64,000 bases of DNA from Actinocrispum wychmicini (GTDB lineage Bacteria > Actinomycetota > Actinomycetes > Mycobacteriales > Pseudonocardiaceae). Under the pieces are notes generated by a model. That model was given only the letters and a program-made list of their open reading frames with translations. It was not told the DNA's origin and searched no databases. Shown here piece after piece: positions 34,556 through 43,138 of the stretch. The DNA is taken from contig NZ_SLWS01000009.1 of the NCBI RefSeq assembly GCF_004345645.1, positions 248,001-312,000 of the forward strand, read 5' to 3'. Position 1 is the stretch's first letter. Each line of letters starts with the position of its first letter. The position numbers and the translations under genes are program-made.

Positions 34556-34900
34556 ATGAACCTTCTCCACCCCGACCGGGATCAGATCCGGATCGAGAAC
34601 GTTCTGCTGGCACTGGGAAATCCCCTGCGGCTCAGCGTCGTCCAGGTGCTCGACGCCGGCGGTGAACACAACTGCGGCAGCGTACTGAGCATGCTCGGCG
34701 TCACGTCGAAGTCGACCATGACGCACCACTGGCGCGTCCTGCGGGAGAGCGGCGTGATCTGGCAACAGCCCTCAGGCCGGGAGAACCTGGTCTCGCTCCG
34801 CCGCCTGGACCTGGACAAGCGCTACCCGGGACTGCTCGACTCCATCCTGGCCGGCGCCTGTACCGACGTGGCCGCCCAGCCCGTCGGACGCAGGCGCTGA
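34556..34900 (+). CDS. ArsR-like winged-helix transcriptional regulator
   Basis: The 114-residue protein has a single winged-helix domain. Helices LGNPLRLSVVQVLDAG, a recognition region TSKSTMTHHWRVLRESG and a wing PSGRENLVSLRR fit the ArsR superfamily layout. No Cys metal site of the classic ArsR type is evident (a single Cys near residue 38), so the ligand is more likely organic. ATG 34556 is chosen from the leaderless promoter; a GTG three codons earlier is also open. It is divergent from the MFS exporter and probably represses it. Confidence 0.8.
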   Translation: MNLLHPDRDQIRIENVLLALGNPLRLSVVQVLDAGGEHNCGSVLSMLGVTSKSTMTHHWRVLRESGVIWQQPSGRENLVSLRRLDLDKRYPGLLDSILAGACTDVAAQPVGRRR

Positions 34901-34909
34901 CTCCTCGGG

Positions 34910-35275
34910 TCAACCGGCGCGGAGCACGTCAAGCGGGAGTCCCTGGGCGAGCCCCCACATCTCGGCGAGCCGGCCATCGGAGACCCGGAAGATCTCGATC
35001 ATCACCGGCGGCACGTCGCCGTCCGGAATCCCCTCGACGGACGAGCGCACCGCGACCTTGTCGCGGTCGACCAGAATGTCCTGGGCGACCACGCGGTAGT
35101 CGGGGAAGTGCGCGACCAGGGTCCGCCAGGCCTGTTTGCCCGCCTCGAACCCGGCGGTGCCGAGCGCGTGACTGAAGAAATCGGCGGTGAACAGGTCGTC
35201 GGCCTGGTCGAACTGGCGGGTGTTGAAGCACTCCTGCATCCGGCGCACCAGGGCTCCGGGGTCGCGCGCGGTCAT
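34910..35275 (-). CDS. SnoaL-like (NTF2-fold) ester cyclase family protein
   Basis: The 121-residue protein resembles SnoaL-like polyketide-cyclase proteins: an N-terminal helix (VRRMQECFNTRQFDQADDLF), the beta-sheet core (FPDYRVVAQDILVDRDKVAVR) and the end MIEIFRVSDGRLAEMWG. Many stand-alone members have unknown substrates. GAGGAGG precedes ATG 35275. It is divergent from a TetR gene with a 12-bp-arm palindrome in between, and so is probably its target. Confidence 0.8.
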   Translation of the reverse strand: MTARDPGALVRRMQECFNTRQFDQADDLFTADFFSHALGTAGFEAGKQAWRTLVAHFPDYRVVAQDILVDRDKVAVRSSVEGIPDGDVPPVMIEIFRVSDGRLAEMWGLAQGLPLDVLRAG

Positions 35276-35295
35276 CGGCGGGCCTCCTCGTGATC

Positions 35296-35326
35296 GTCAT
35301 AACCGGGTCGTCGCCCCGGTTATGAC
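35296..35326. promoter_or_regulatory. Palindromic operator between SnoaL-like and TetR genes
   Basis: GTCATAACCGGG and its perfect complement CCCGGTTATGAC are separated by 7 nt. A partial third copy (CCCCGGTTACAC) overlaps the TetR promoter's TACACT box about 30 bp further on. Binding would cover both promoters. Confidence 0.7.
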
Positions 35327-35367
35327 CGGACTATACGGTGCGAAGCCCCGGTTACACTAGGGTCGCC

Positions 35368-35976
35368 ATGTCCAGCAGAACGCCCGAGCGCGACACACCG
35401 ACAGCTCACGGAAGTGACCGCGAGCTGCGAGCCGACGCACGCCGCAACCGCGAGCGGGTCCTAGAGACCGCACAGCAACTGTTCGCCAAGGGCGGTCTCG
35501 GCGTCTCGCTCGACGAGATCGCGCGCCGCGCGGGTGTCGGCCCCGGCACTGTGCACCGGCACTTCCCCACCAAGGAAGCGCTGTATCTGGCCGTCGCGAT
35601 CGATCAGCTGGAACAGTTGGTGGCGGAGGCGAAAGTGCTCGCCGCCACCGGCGATCCCACGGCGCTGTTCACCCAGTTGTCCCGGATGATGGCGATGGGT
35701 GCCGAGAACGTCGCCGTGAAGAGCGCGCTGGTGGCCGCCGAGTTCGACCTGCGCACCGCCGCCCCGGACGTCGCGGCGAACCTCACCGGCCAGGTCGCGG
35801 ACCTGCTCGAACGCGCACACACGGCCGGCGTCGTGCGCCACGACGTCACCGTCGACGACGTGATGGCGCTCGTCGCGGGCGCCTTCGCCGCCATCCGCCA
35901 CGCCAACGCGGAGACCAACCGGGAACGCTCAGCGCACCTCGCCCAGATCATCCTCGACGGACTGCGCCCTCGGTAA
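35368..35976 (+). CDS. TetR-family transcriptional regulator
   Basis: The 202-residue protein has a standard TetR DNA-binding domain (RNRERVLETAQQLFAKGG; SLDEIARRAGVGPGTVHRHFPTKEAL) and a TetR C-terminal domain of the type found with SnoaL/hydrolase neighbours. ATG 35368 lies 9 nt after TACACT (35353-35358), so the mRNA probably has almost no leader; an upstream in-frame GTG is less likely. It probably binds the palindrome at 35296 and represses itself and the SnoaL-like gene. Confidence 0.86.
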   Translation: MSSRTPERDTPTAHGSDRELRADARRNRERVLETAQQLFAKGGLGVSLDEIARRAGVGPGTVHRHFPTKEALYLAVAIDQLEQLVAEAKVLAATGDPTALFTQLSRMMAMGAENVAVKSALVAAEFDLRTAAPDVAANLTGQVADLLERAHTAGVVRHDVTVDDVMALVAGAFAAIRHANAETNRERSAHLAQIILDGLRPR

Positions 35977-35977
35977 A

Positions 35978-36874
35978 TCAGCGGCGCAGAGCGGTTTCCC
36001 GCTCCATGTGCGACAGCTTCTCGGGATTGCGCACGGCGTAGAGCCCAGTGATGAGGCCGTCTTCGACGCGCATCGCCAGGACGGTGTCGATCTCGCCGTC
36101 GAGCCGGAGGATCAGCGCCGGGTAGCCGTTGACCTGCGCCAGTCGCAGCGACGCCGCGTCGATGTTGTCCAGCCCGAGAGCCAGCAGGCGCGCCACCTTG
36201 TCGGCCCCCACGACGGGCCGCAGCACGGCCTGTTTGACTCCCCCGCCGTCGCCCAGGAACACGACATCCGGCGCGAGCAGGTCGAGCAGGCTCTGCAGGT
36301 CGCCCGTGTCGGCCGCCCGTTGGAACGCCTCAAGCGCGTTGCGGGTCTCGTCCCTGGACACGGCCCCGCGCGGTCGGCGGGCCGCGACGTGGGTCCGTGC
36401 CCGGTGGGCGATCTGACGGACCGCGGCCGGGCTTTTGTCGACAGCCTCGGCGATCTCGTCGTACCCGACGTCGAACACCTCGCGCAGCACGAACACCGCC
36501 CGCTCGACCGGCGCGAGTGTCTCCAGCACCAGCAACATCGCCATCGAGACGCTGTCGGCCAACTCGACGTCCTCGGCCACGTCAGGCGCGGTCAGCAGCG
36601 GCTCGGGCAGCCACGGACCGACGTAGGACTCCTTGCGGCGGCCGAGCGTGCGCAGCCGGCTCAGTGCCTGGCGGGTGGCGATCCGGACGAGGTACGCGCG
36701 CTGCTCCCGCACGGTGTCGAGATCGACGCCCACCCACCGCAGCCAGGTCTCCTGCAGGACGTCCTCAGCGTCGGCGGCCGAGCCGAGCATCTCGTACGCG
36801 ACCGTGAACAGCAGGTTGCGGTGGGTGAGGAACACCTCGGTGGCGGCGTCCGGGCGGTCGTTCTCGGGGGCCAT
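35978..36874 (-). CDS. sigJ: ECF41-type RNA polymerase sigma factor (SigJ-like)
   Basis: ATG 36874 is preceded by AGGAGG, giving 298 residues, typical of ECF41. Sigma region 2 (LLFTVAYEMLGSAADAEDVLQETWLRW), the family linker WLPEPL (88-93) and region 4 (DVGYDEIAEAVDKSPAAVRQIAHRAR) are followed by a C-terminal SnoaL-like domain. That domain has the two regulatory motifs DGGGVK (209-214) and NPEKL (283-287). In this group the fused domain both helps and restrains the sigma factor instead of an anti-sigma protein. ECF41 genes often sit next to a redox or decarboxylase (COE) gene. Here the upstream genes are a SnoaL-like protein and a methyltransferase. Confidence 0.9.
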   Translation of the reverse strand: MAPENDRPDAATEVFLTHRNLLFTVAYEMLGSAADAEDVLQETWLRWVGVDLDTVREQRAYLVRIATRQALSRLRTLGRRKESYVGPWLPEPLLTAPDVAEDVELADSVSMAMLLVLETLAPVERAVFVLREVFDVGYDEIAEAVDKSPAAVRQIAHRARTHVAARRPRGAVSRDETRNALEAFQRAADTGDLQSLLDLLAPDVVFLGDGGGVKQAVLRPVVGADKVARLLALGLDNIDAASLRLAQVNGYPALILRLDGEIDTVLAMRVEDGLITGLYAVRNPEKLSHMERETALRR

Positions 36875-36940
36875 GGACGGCTCCTCCTCGCTCTCGGCTG
36901 TGTCGCCCACCAGACGCCGCATCCCGCCGTTTTGTGACAC

Positions 36941-37297
36941 TTAGCGCAACGGCCCGAAGAAGCCGATGATCCGGCGGATCCGCCCGGCCGACAACTCGAC
37001 GACATCCAGCCCCTCCGGCAACGCGGAGCCATCGGCCAACACCACGTGCCACGCGAATCGGCCCAGGTCGTGATGGGCGTCAACTGGGCTCGTCCGGACG
37101 ACCTGTGCGCCGGGACGACGTGCCACCACAGTGGCGATATGCGCGAGCAACTCGTCCACACCGACGCAGTGCACGGTCGGGTCGGTGTACGTGGCGCCGT
37201 CCGTCCACACACCGCTCAGCAACTCGCGCCGACGCGTCGGGTCGGGATCGCTCCACGCCGCGCAGTACGTGTCGATCAGGTCGTCGAGACCGCTCAT
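36941..37297 (-). CDS. SnoaL-like (NTF2-fold) protein
   Basis: The 118-residue protein has the compact NTF2 fold: LIDTYCAAWSDPDPTRRRELL helix, then TYTDPTVHCVGVDELLAHI and the beta-strands FAWHVVLADGSALPEGLDVVEL. Its function is unknown. It overlaps the upstream methyltransferase by 4 bp and precedes the ECF41 sigma gene by 66 bp, so the three are probably co-transcribed. Confidence 0.78.
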   Translation of the reverse strand: MSGLDDLIDTYCAAWSDPDPTRRRELLSGVWTDGATYTDPTVHCVGVDELLAHIATVVARRPGAQVVRTSPVDAHHDLGRFAWHVVLADGSALPEGLDVVELSAGRIRRIIGFFGPLR

Positions 37298-38121
37298 CCG
37301 CCATCACCCGTCGGTGCGACGCCGGACGCGAGCAGGGCGACCGCGGGCAGGGCCACCTGGCCCTCCGGGGTGGCGTACTCCTTGACGATCCGCAGGTACT
37401 CCCGCTTGATCCGGGCCTGGGTCAGCTCGTCCTGGCGGGTGATCACGGCCGCGTTCACGCACGTCCCGGCGAGGATGTCGGTCCACCAGGCGTGCGGGTC
37501 CACCCGGTGGATCCAGCTCAGCACGTCCACCCGCACGTCCCGGTAGCCGGCGGACGTGAGCAGCTCGCCGAACGGGGCCTGCTGGGCGTGCTGGCTCATC
37601 GGGCTGCCGGCGGGGACGTCGTCCGGATGGTGGACGCCGGCTGCCTCGACCGCCTCGGTGAACACGCCGTTGGCCCGCATCGCCGGGTAGGTCCAGCAGG
37701 TGAGCGCGAGGTGCGCGCCGGGTTTCAGGACTCGGCGCAGCGTCGTCAACGTGGCCGCGGGGTCACCGGTGTGGTTGATCACGAAGTTGCCCACGACCGC
37801 GTCGAACGTGTTGTCGGCGAAGGGAAGGGTCGGCAGGACCGCCACATGCACCGGCACCGACGGGTTCTCCGCCCCGGCGAGCGCGGCCATCTCGGGATCG
37901 GCGTCGACGGCGACGACGTCGGCGGCCCGGTCCACGGCCGCCGACGTGACGATGCCGGGGCCACAGCCGACGTCCAGGACGTGGGTGTCGGCCGTGACCT
38001 TGGCGGCGTCCAGCAGGAACGGGATGGTGTGCGCGGTGATCCGGGCGAAGCCGCGCTGGTAGGCGGCGGCGCGGCCGACCCAGCCGGCTCGTTCGAAGCT
38101 GTCGAAGTCGTCGTTGTTCAC
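37294..38121 (-). CDS. Class I SAM-dependent methyltransferase
   Basis: The 275-residue protein has a Rossmann methyltransferase core: motif I VLDVGCGPG (SAM binding), an acidic residue at the end of strand 2 (VVAVDADPEM), motif IV FDAVVGNFVINH and VLKPGAHLALTCW. GTG 38121 has AGGA upstream. It is first of the operon with the SnoaL-like protein and ECF41 sigma factor. Substrate is unknown; a small molecule linked to envelope or redox stress would suit the sigma factor. Confidence 0.85.
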   Translation of the reverse strand: MNNDDFDSFERAGWVGRAAAYQRGFARITAHTIPFLLDAAKVTADTHVLDVGCGPGIVTSAAVDRAADVVAVDADPEMAALAGAENPSVPVHVAVLPTLPFADNTFDAVVGNFVINHTGDPAATLTTLRRVLKPGAHLALTCWTYPAMRANGVFTEAVEAAGVHHPDDVPAGSPMSQHAQQAPFGELLTSAGYRDVRVDVLSWIHRVDPHAWWTDILAGTCVNAAVITRQDELTQARIKREYLRIVKEYATPEGQVALPAVALLASGVAPTGDGG

Positions 38122-38144
38122 CCGGCGATCCTACGGATCAGGCG

Positions 38145-39062
38145 CTACCCGAGTTCGGCGGCGAACCCGAGGTACATCACCTTCTCCTCCCCTGGGTTGA
38201 AGGAGATCGACTTGATGCCGTCGTGGCTGTTGTGCTGCACGGACAGCTCGTTGTGGCGCGCGTCGAAGCGGAAGAGGTCCGTTCCGTAGCGCGCGAACGA
38301 CGTGCCGAAGATGAAGTACAGCACGTTCTCGTCGGTCGGGCTCGGCGCCAGCAGGGCGCCGTTGACCAGGGTGACCTGGCCGGGTTTGTGGTCGACCGCG
38401 ACCCGGAACGTCCGGCCGCCGTCGGTGGAGCGGTAGATGTGCCGGCCTTCGGAGGGAGCGTGCGCGTCGTTCTCGGCGATGTTGATTCCCTGCGCCCACA
38501 CCACTTGTGGGTTGACCGGCGACACCGCCACGGAGAACGCGTTCACCACGTCGCCTGGCTTGCCGAGCCCGGTCGAATGGTTCCAGGACCTGCCAGTGTC
38601 GTAGGAGTCACGGATCGTGCCGTCACTGAGCACGGCCCGGACGTGCCACGGCAGGTAGCGGTTCACCGCGAGCGCGGCGACCCCGATGCTGCTGGTGTCG
38701 TCCTTGGCGATCGCGGGCAGCGGCGTCACCTGCCGTCCGTCGACCCGGTACAGCGCGAGCCCGTTCTGGTCCCACAGGTAGGCCTGATCGTCGTGCCCGC
38801 CCGTGAGGCGCGGCGCGTCGAGCCCCTTGACCTGGCCGAAGGCGGTCCACGAACAACCGGCGTCGGCAGAGACCTGCAGCGAGCCGCAGCTGTCGACGCC
38901 GCGCATGGTGTTCGCCCTGGGCAGCGGCACCACGGTGAAGATGTACTGGACGGGCCGCTGACGGACCGCGGTCGGGGTGATCGTGCGCCCCTCGTCGCGG
39001 GTGTAGCTGATCGACCCGTCACCGTCGACCACGGCGCACCGCGGCGCCCGCCAGTGGCCCAC
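38145..39062 (-). CDS. BNR/beta-propeller protein, probably 5'-truncated
   Basis: From GTG 39062 about 305 residues show several BNR/Asp-box elements (SADAGCSWTAFG, SYDTGRSWNHST, STDGGRTFRVAV), as in sialidase-like beta-propellers and photosystem-stability-like proteins. Proteins of this kind are normally secreted, but no signal peptide is present. The open frame continues upstream only into sequence that, on the other strand, belongs to a broken LuxR-type gene. The 5' part was therefore probably lost at that junction. It may no longer be functional. Confidence 0.6.
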   Translation of the reverse strand: MGHWRAPRCAVVDGDGSISYTRDEGRTITPTAVRQRPVQYIFTVVPLPRANTMRGVDSCGSLQVSADAGCSWTAFGQVKGLDAPRLTGGHDDQAYLWDQNGLALYRVDGRQVTPLPAIAKDDTSSIGVAALAVNRYLPWHVRAVLSDGTIRDSYDTGRSWNHSTGLGKPGDVVNAFSVAVSPVNPQVVWAQGINIAENDAHAPSEGRHIYRSTDGGRTFRVAVDHKPGQVTLVNGALLAPSPTDENVLYFIFGTSFARYGTDLFRFDARHNELSVQHNSHDGIKSISFNPGEEKVMYLGFAAELG

Positions 39063-39091
39063 GGCCTCGGTGTCCGCGAGGGCGGTGGGCG

Positions 39092-39477
39092 ATGCCAGAC
39101 CCCTCGGCGTGCCCCGGAGGCGGAGAGCGTCTACCGGATCCTGCTGCACAATCCGCGCAGCACAGTGGCCGAACTCGCCGACCTGGCCGGCCGGAGCATC
39201 CGGTGGACGCGCACGTCGGCGAACGCGCTGGAGTCCCACGGTCTGGTCAGCAGGTTGCCTGGACGACCGGCTGCTGTCCCTGCTCGCAGCCGGCCTGAAA
39301 GACGAGGCGATCGCGCGACAACTCGGCGTCAGCCTCCGCACTGTGCATCGCCGCACGAGTGAGCTGTCGGAGTCGCTGGGCGCACGCACCCGTTTCCAGG
39401 CAGGCATGCGAGCGGAGAGACAGGGACTGCTGCGTAATCAGAACACGATCGACGGCCACCACCAGCGGGCCTTGTAG
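39092..39477 (+). pseudogene. Remnant of LuxR/TrmB-like helix-turn-helix regulator
   Basis: Two reading frames carry pieces of one regulator type. Frame A from about 39114 reads PEAESVYRILLHNP... LESHGLVSR (TrmB-like N-terminal winged helix). Frame B from about 39263 reads LLSLLAAGLKDEAIARQ... LRTVHRRTSELSESLG (LuxR C-terminal helix-turn-helix) and ends at 39477. Intact relatives are normally about 320-340 residues with a middle domain of roughly 200 residues, which is missing here. The N-terminus also needs small frame corrections. The 3' end overlaps the convergent gene by 40 bp. Confidence 0.75.
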
Positions 39478-40403
39478 ATGCCGCCGCCGTCCAATGTGTA
39501 CTCACCGGCGGGCCGGTAGGTCTGCACCTTGGTCGAGCACCAGGTGCACGGATGGCCGGGCTCCGGCGCCGCGCTGAGGACCTGGCCGGTGAGCGGCTCC
39601 TCACCGATGCTCTTCACCCCGCCCCGGTTGATCTCGCTCGGATAGTCCTGTAGGAACTTCTTCTGTGCCTTCGAGAACTGGTACACCTGGGAGTTGGTGG
39701 TGACCCACAGCCGGTCCGGGTTCCACACCACCTGGGTCAGATCGTGGCCGCCCTGGGAGGGCAACGCGATCCGGTCGGCCACCGTCAGTTCCGGAACCGC
39801 CCTGCTGCCGCCGATCCGCAACGCGAGCAGTTCGTCATCGCCCAACGCCCACAGCACCCGGCGGAACGGGTCCCACTGCAAGCCGTGCCCGCCCTTGAGT
39901 TTCACCTCGGCGTACTTGGTCGACCGGACACCCTGCGAGGCCGCGTACAGCCGCACGAAGCCCGCGGTGCTGGCGGTCACCGCCACGTTGCCGTCCGGCA
40001 GCAGCTCGATGCTGTGCAGGTTCGTCGGGCCGGTGTAGGCCGCCCAGTACGGCTCACCGGACGGATACCGCACCACCGCGGCGAAACCGGCCGACGTGGT
40101 GGTCAACAGGTATGTGCGGCCCCACAGCCAACGCTCTTTGGCGTCGCTGACGTTCGTCCACGACTTGGCCGGGTTCAGGTCGGCGTAGCGGGGATCCTTG
40201 TCCGGACTGAACGACCACCGCACCGAACGGGCGTCCCACTTGCTCACCCCCGAGTCCAGCACCAGCACCCGACGGGACGCCTGGTCGGTCACGACCACCG
40301 GGGCACCGGCCCAATGCGAGTCGACGGCCTGAGCGGCCGGACTCAGCCCACCGAGGGCGGCGAGCACAGCGACCGACACGGCCGCGAGTTTGCGCATGAT
40401 CAT
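39438..40403 (-). CDS. Secreted DUF6528-like beta-propeller protein
   Basis: ATG 40403 (MIMRKL) opens into a Sec signal peptide with cleavage expected after AQA near residue 25; an in-frame upstream start would disturb the signal. The mature protein of about 295 residues has repeated WD/YVTN-like strands (VVVTDQASRRVLVLD, HSIELLPDGNVAVTAS, HGLQWDPFRRVLWALG), as in DUF6528 proteins. Function is unknown; extracellular binding or carbohydrate contact is possible. It is divergent from a MarR gene. Confidence 0.72.
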   Translation of the reverse strand: MIMRKLAAVSVAVLAALGGLSPAAQAVDSHWAGAPVVVTDQASRRVLVLDSGVSKWDARSVRWSFSPDKDPRYADLNPAKSWTNVSDAKERWLWGRTYLLTTTSAGFAAVVRYPSGEPYWAAYTGPTNLHSIELLPDGNVAVTASTAGFVRLYAASQGVRSTKYAEVKLKGGHGLQWDPFRRVLWALGDDELLALRIGGSRAVPELTVADRIALPSQGGHDLTQVVWNPDRLWVTTNSQVYQFSKAQKKFLQDYPSEINRGGVKSIGEEPLTGQVLSAAPEPGHPCTWCSTKVQTYRPAGEYTLDGGGIYKARWWWPSIVF

Positions 40404-40461
40404 GATCGGCAGGCTGCCACCCGCCGCCGAACACAACGTTACGACCGGCTTACGAACAAGA

Positions 40462-40495
40462 TCTTCAGTTCAGACTGGACAGTTTCAACTGAAGA
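40462..40495. promoter_or_regulatory. Palindromic operator upstream of MarR gene
   Basis: TCTTCAGTT and its perfect complement AACTGAAGA are 16 nt apart. It lies 16 bp before the MarR start and in the divergent spacer to the secreted protein. Autoregulation by the MarR protein is the simplest reading. Confidence 0.6.
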
Positions 40496-40510
40496 GTTTA
40501 CCGTCGAGGG

Positions 40511-40945
40511 GTGGAGATCTCGAAGTCGGCCGCGCGGGCGGCCCAGGATGTGCGGGTCATGGTGGGACGTCTGCGCCGCCGCCTGAGAGAGGTCTACGAC
40601 GCGAGCGAGCTCACGCCGTCCCAGACGTCGGTGATGAGCCGTCTCGACCGGTACGGGCCCGCGTCGGCCAGCGACCTCGCGGCCGCCGAGAGGGTCCGAC
40701 CGCAGTCCGTGGCCGCCACGCTCGCGGCGCTTGAGGAGCGCAAGCTCATTGTCCGACGTCCCGACCCGGACGACGGCCGGCGCCAGCTGATCTCACTCAG
40801 CCGGGCCGGTCGCGAATTCCTCGACGACCGGCGGCGCGTCGGTGAGGAGTGGCTGGCTCGTGCCTTCCAGGACGGTTTCACCGAGGCCGAACGGCGGACC
40901 GTCATCGAGGCCATGGCTTTGCTGGACCGGTTGGAGCAGGCGTGA
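40511..40945 (+). CDS. MarR-family transcriptional regulator
   Basis: The 144-residue protein has the MarR winged helix: LTPSQTSVMSRLDRYGPASASDLAAAERVRPQ, then the wing with RRPDPDDGRRQLISL. GTG 40511 follows CGAGGG. It is followed 34 bp later by an MFS exporter, a common MarR/efflux pairing, and preceded by a palindrome. The natural ligand is unknown, probably an aromatic or drug-like molecule exported by the neighbour. Confidence 0.88.
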   Translation: MEISKSAARAAQDVRVMVGRLRRRLREVYDASELTPSQTSVMSRLDRYGPASASDLAAAERVRPQSVAATLAALEERKLIVRRPDPDDGRRQLISLSRAGREFLDDRRRVGEEWLARAFQDGFTEAERRTVIEAMALLDRLEQA

Positions 40946-40979
40946 CCGCCGACGTGCTTTTCCCAGCGGAGGCGGCATC

Positions 40980-42194
40980 ATGACAGTCCTGGCGTTCGAC
41001 CGGCGGCTGATCGCGCCGATGATCCTCGGCGCGGTCCTCAACCCGGTGAACTCGTCGATGATCGCGGTGGCGCTGATCCCGATCGGGGTGGCGTTCGGGG
41101 CGCCACCGGCCGAGACGGCGTGGCTGGTGTCCTCGCTCTACGTGGCGACGGCGATCGGCCAGCCCGTGGTCGGCCGCCTGGTCGACATGTACGGGCCGCG
41201 CCGGCTCTACCTGGCTGGCTCCGCGCTGCTGGGTGTCGCCGGGATCCTCGGTGCTCTGGCGCCGTCGCTCGGTGTCCTGATCGGCGCACGGGCGCTGCTT
41301 GGGCTGGGCACGTGCGCCGGCTACCCGGCCGCGATGTTCCTGATCCGCCAGGAATCCCACCGCACCGGCCGGGACAGCCCCAGCGGGGTGCTGACCGCGC
41401 TCGCGGTCTCCACCCAGACGGTCGCCGTGGTCGGACCCACACTCGGCGGGTTGCTGATCGGTTTGGGTGGCTGGCGCACGATCTTCGTCGTCAACGTCCC
41501 GCTCGCGGTGGCGTGCCTTGTCCTCGGCGCGCTCCGACTGCCGACACAGCCCACCCGCAAGGGAAGCCTGGCCGTTCGGGATTTGATCGACCTGGGGGTG
41601 CTGGTCGGAAACCGGCCGCTAGTGGCCACGTACGCCCGCAACCTGCTCACGTTCGTGGTGTCCTACACCTTCCTCTACGGATACACCCAATGGCTGGAGG
41701 AAGGCCATGGGCTGACCGCGGCGCAGGCCGGGGCGGCACTGTTGCCGATGTTCCTCACCGCGATCGTCGTCTCCGGCATCACCGGGCGCCACAAGGGAGT
41801 CCGCGGCAAGCTCATCGTCGGCGGCGTCGGCCAGATCCTCGGCTGCGCCCTGCTGTTGACGGTCCACGCGGACAGCGGGATCTGGCTGCTGGTGCTGATC
41901 GGGGTGATCGTCGGCGTGCCGCAGGGCCTGAACAGCCTCGCCAACCAGAACGCCCTGTACTACCAGGCGGATCCGGCCCGGATGGGGGCGTCCGCCGGGC
42001 TGCTGCGCACGTCCACGTACCTCGGCGCGATGGTCGCGGCCGCCGCCAACGGCGCGTTCCTCAGCCGCAGCGCCAGCACAAGCGGCCTGCATGACCTGGC
42101 GCTGTTCGTTCTGGTCGTCGCCGCATTGTTCCTGGTGGTGACCGTCTTCGACCGGTCGCTGCGCTGGTCGCGGCTGAGCCACTCCCCCGCATGA
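40980..42194 (+). CDS. MFS exporter
   Basis: ATG 40980 has GGAGG upstream; an open frame begins earlier but overlaps the MarR gene. The 404-residue protein has about 12-14 membrane segments, the motif A-like loop GRLVDMYGPRRLYL, and GPTLGGLLIGLGGWRTIF in helix 5, which marks an antiporter. It belongs to the drug:proton antiporter group and is probably controlled by the adjacent MarR protein. Confidence 0.86.
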   Translation: MTVLAFDRRLIAPMILGAVLNPVNSSMIAVALIPIGVAFGAPPAETAWLVSSLYVATAIGQPVVGRLVDMYGPRRLYLAGSALLGVAGILGALAPSLGVLIGARALLGLGTCAGYPAAMFLIRQESHRTGRDSPSGVLTALAVSTQTVAVVGPTLGGLLIGLGGWRTIFVVNVPLAVACLVLGALRLPTQPTRKGSLAVRDLIDLGVLVGNRPLVATYARNLLTFVVSYTFLYGYTQWLEEGHGLTAAQAGAALLPMFLTAIVVSGITGRHKGVRGKLIVGGVGQILGCALLLTVHADSGIWLLVLIGVIVGVPQGLNSLANQNALYYQADPARMGASAGLLRTSTYLGAMVAAAANGAFLSRSASTSGLHDLALFVLVVAALFLVVTVFDRSLRWSRLSHSPA

Positions 42195-42311
42195 CATGAA
42201 AAACTCACGGAACCGACCCCTGGTTGTCGAAAAATTCACCGGTTCGGCCCATTGATCAGGCGGGTCGCCGACCGCACGCTGAAAGCCCCAACTCTGGTGA
42301 AGGGGCACACC

Positions 42312-43112
42312 ATGGGCCGGTCCTTCTCCCGCCGCATCGCGATCCCGTTGGTCCTGACCCTGGCGCTCGGCCTGGTCGGGATCCAGACCGCACAGGCCGC
42401 CAGCGGCGCGTACACCGCCCTCGGCGACTCGTACTCGTCCGGCGTCGGCTCCCGGACCTACTACGCCGACAGCGGTTCCTGCCAGCGTTCGCCGTACGCG
42501 TACCCGGTGCTCGCGGCCCAACGCACCGGTACCCAACTGACCTTCGTGGCGTGCTCCGGGGCTCGGGTGGCCGACGTGCAGAACGGTCAACTCGGCAGCC
42601 TGAGCGCCGCCACCAGGTACGTGACCGTCTCGGCCGGCGGCAACGACGCGGGGTTCGGGTCCGTGATCTCGGCGTGTGCCCGCCCGTGGCCCTACACGTG
42701 TTGGACCGAGATCAACAACGCGAACTCGTTCATCACCAACACTCTCCCGGGCCGGCTTGACGGCCTGTACAACGACATTCGCGGCCGCGCGCCGACCGCG
42801 ACCGTGATCGTGGTCGGCTACCCGAGGATCTTCGACGGCCAGGAGTGCAACCTGCTCGCCCGGATCAGCTCCGGCGAGCAGACCGAGCTGAACAAGACCG
42901 CGGACCTGCTGGCCACCACCATCGCGGCCAGGGCGGCCGCGCACGGCTTCGGCTTCGTCGACCCGAGGCAGGCGTTCACCGGCCACGCGGTGTGCGACAA
43001 CCCGGAGTGGATCAACGGCCTGTCCAACCCGACCTCGGAGTCCTACCACCCCAACCAGACCGGCCAGTCCGCCGGCTACACCCCGCTCGTGGTGGGCCGG
43101 ATGACCACTTAG
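42312..43112 (+). CDS. Secreted SGNH/GDSL-family lipase
   Basis: ATG 42312 follows GAAGGGG and opens into a Sec signal peptide (cleavage near AQA-A, residue 29). The 266-residue protein has the Streptomyces-type GDSL lipase blocks: GDSYSSG (nucleophile S40), GGND (109-112) and a C-terminal SYHPN with catalytic H246. Six Cys in the mature part suggest three disulfides, as in SCO7513/S. rimosus-like lipases. It hydrolyses esters or lipids outside the cell. No linked operon partners. Confidence 0.9.
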   Translation: MGRSFSRRIAIPLVLTLALGLVGIQTAQAASGAYTALGDSYSSGVGSRTYYADSGSCQRSPYAYPVLAAQRTGTQLTFVACSGARVADVQNGQLGSLSAATRYVTVSAGGNDAGFGSVISACARPWPYTCWTEINNANSFITNTLPGRLDGLYNDIRGRAPTATVIVVGYPRIFDGQECNLLARISSGEQTELNKTADLLATTIAARAAAHGFGFVDPRQAFTGHAVCDNPEWINGLSNPTSESYHPNQTGQSAGYTPLVVGRMTT

Positions 43113-43138
43113 GTCGCCCGCTGACACGTTAGCCTTCG

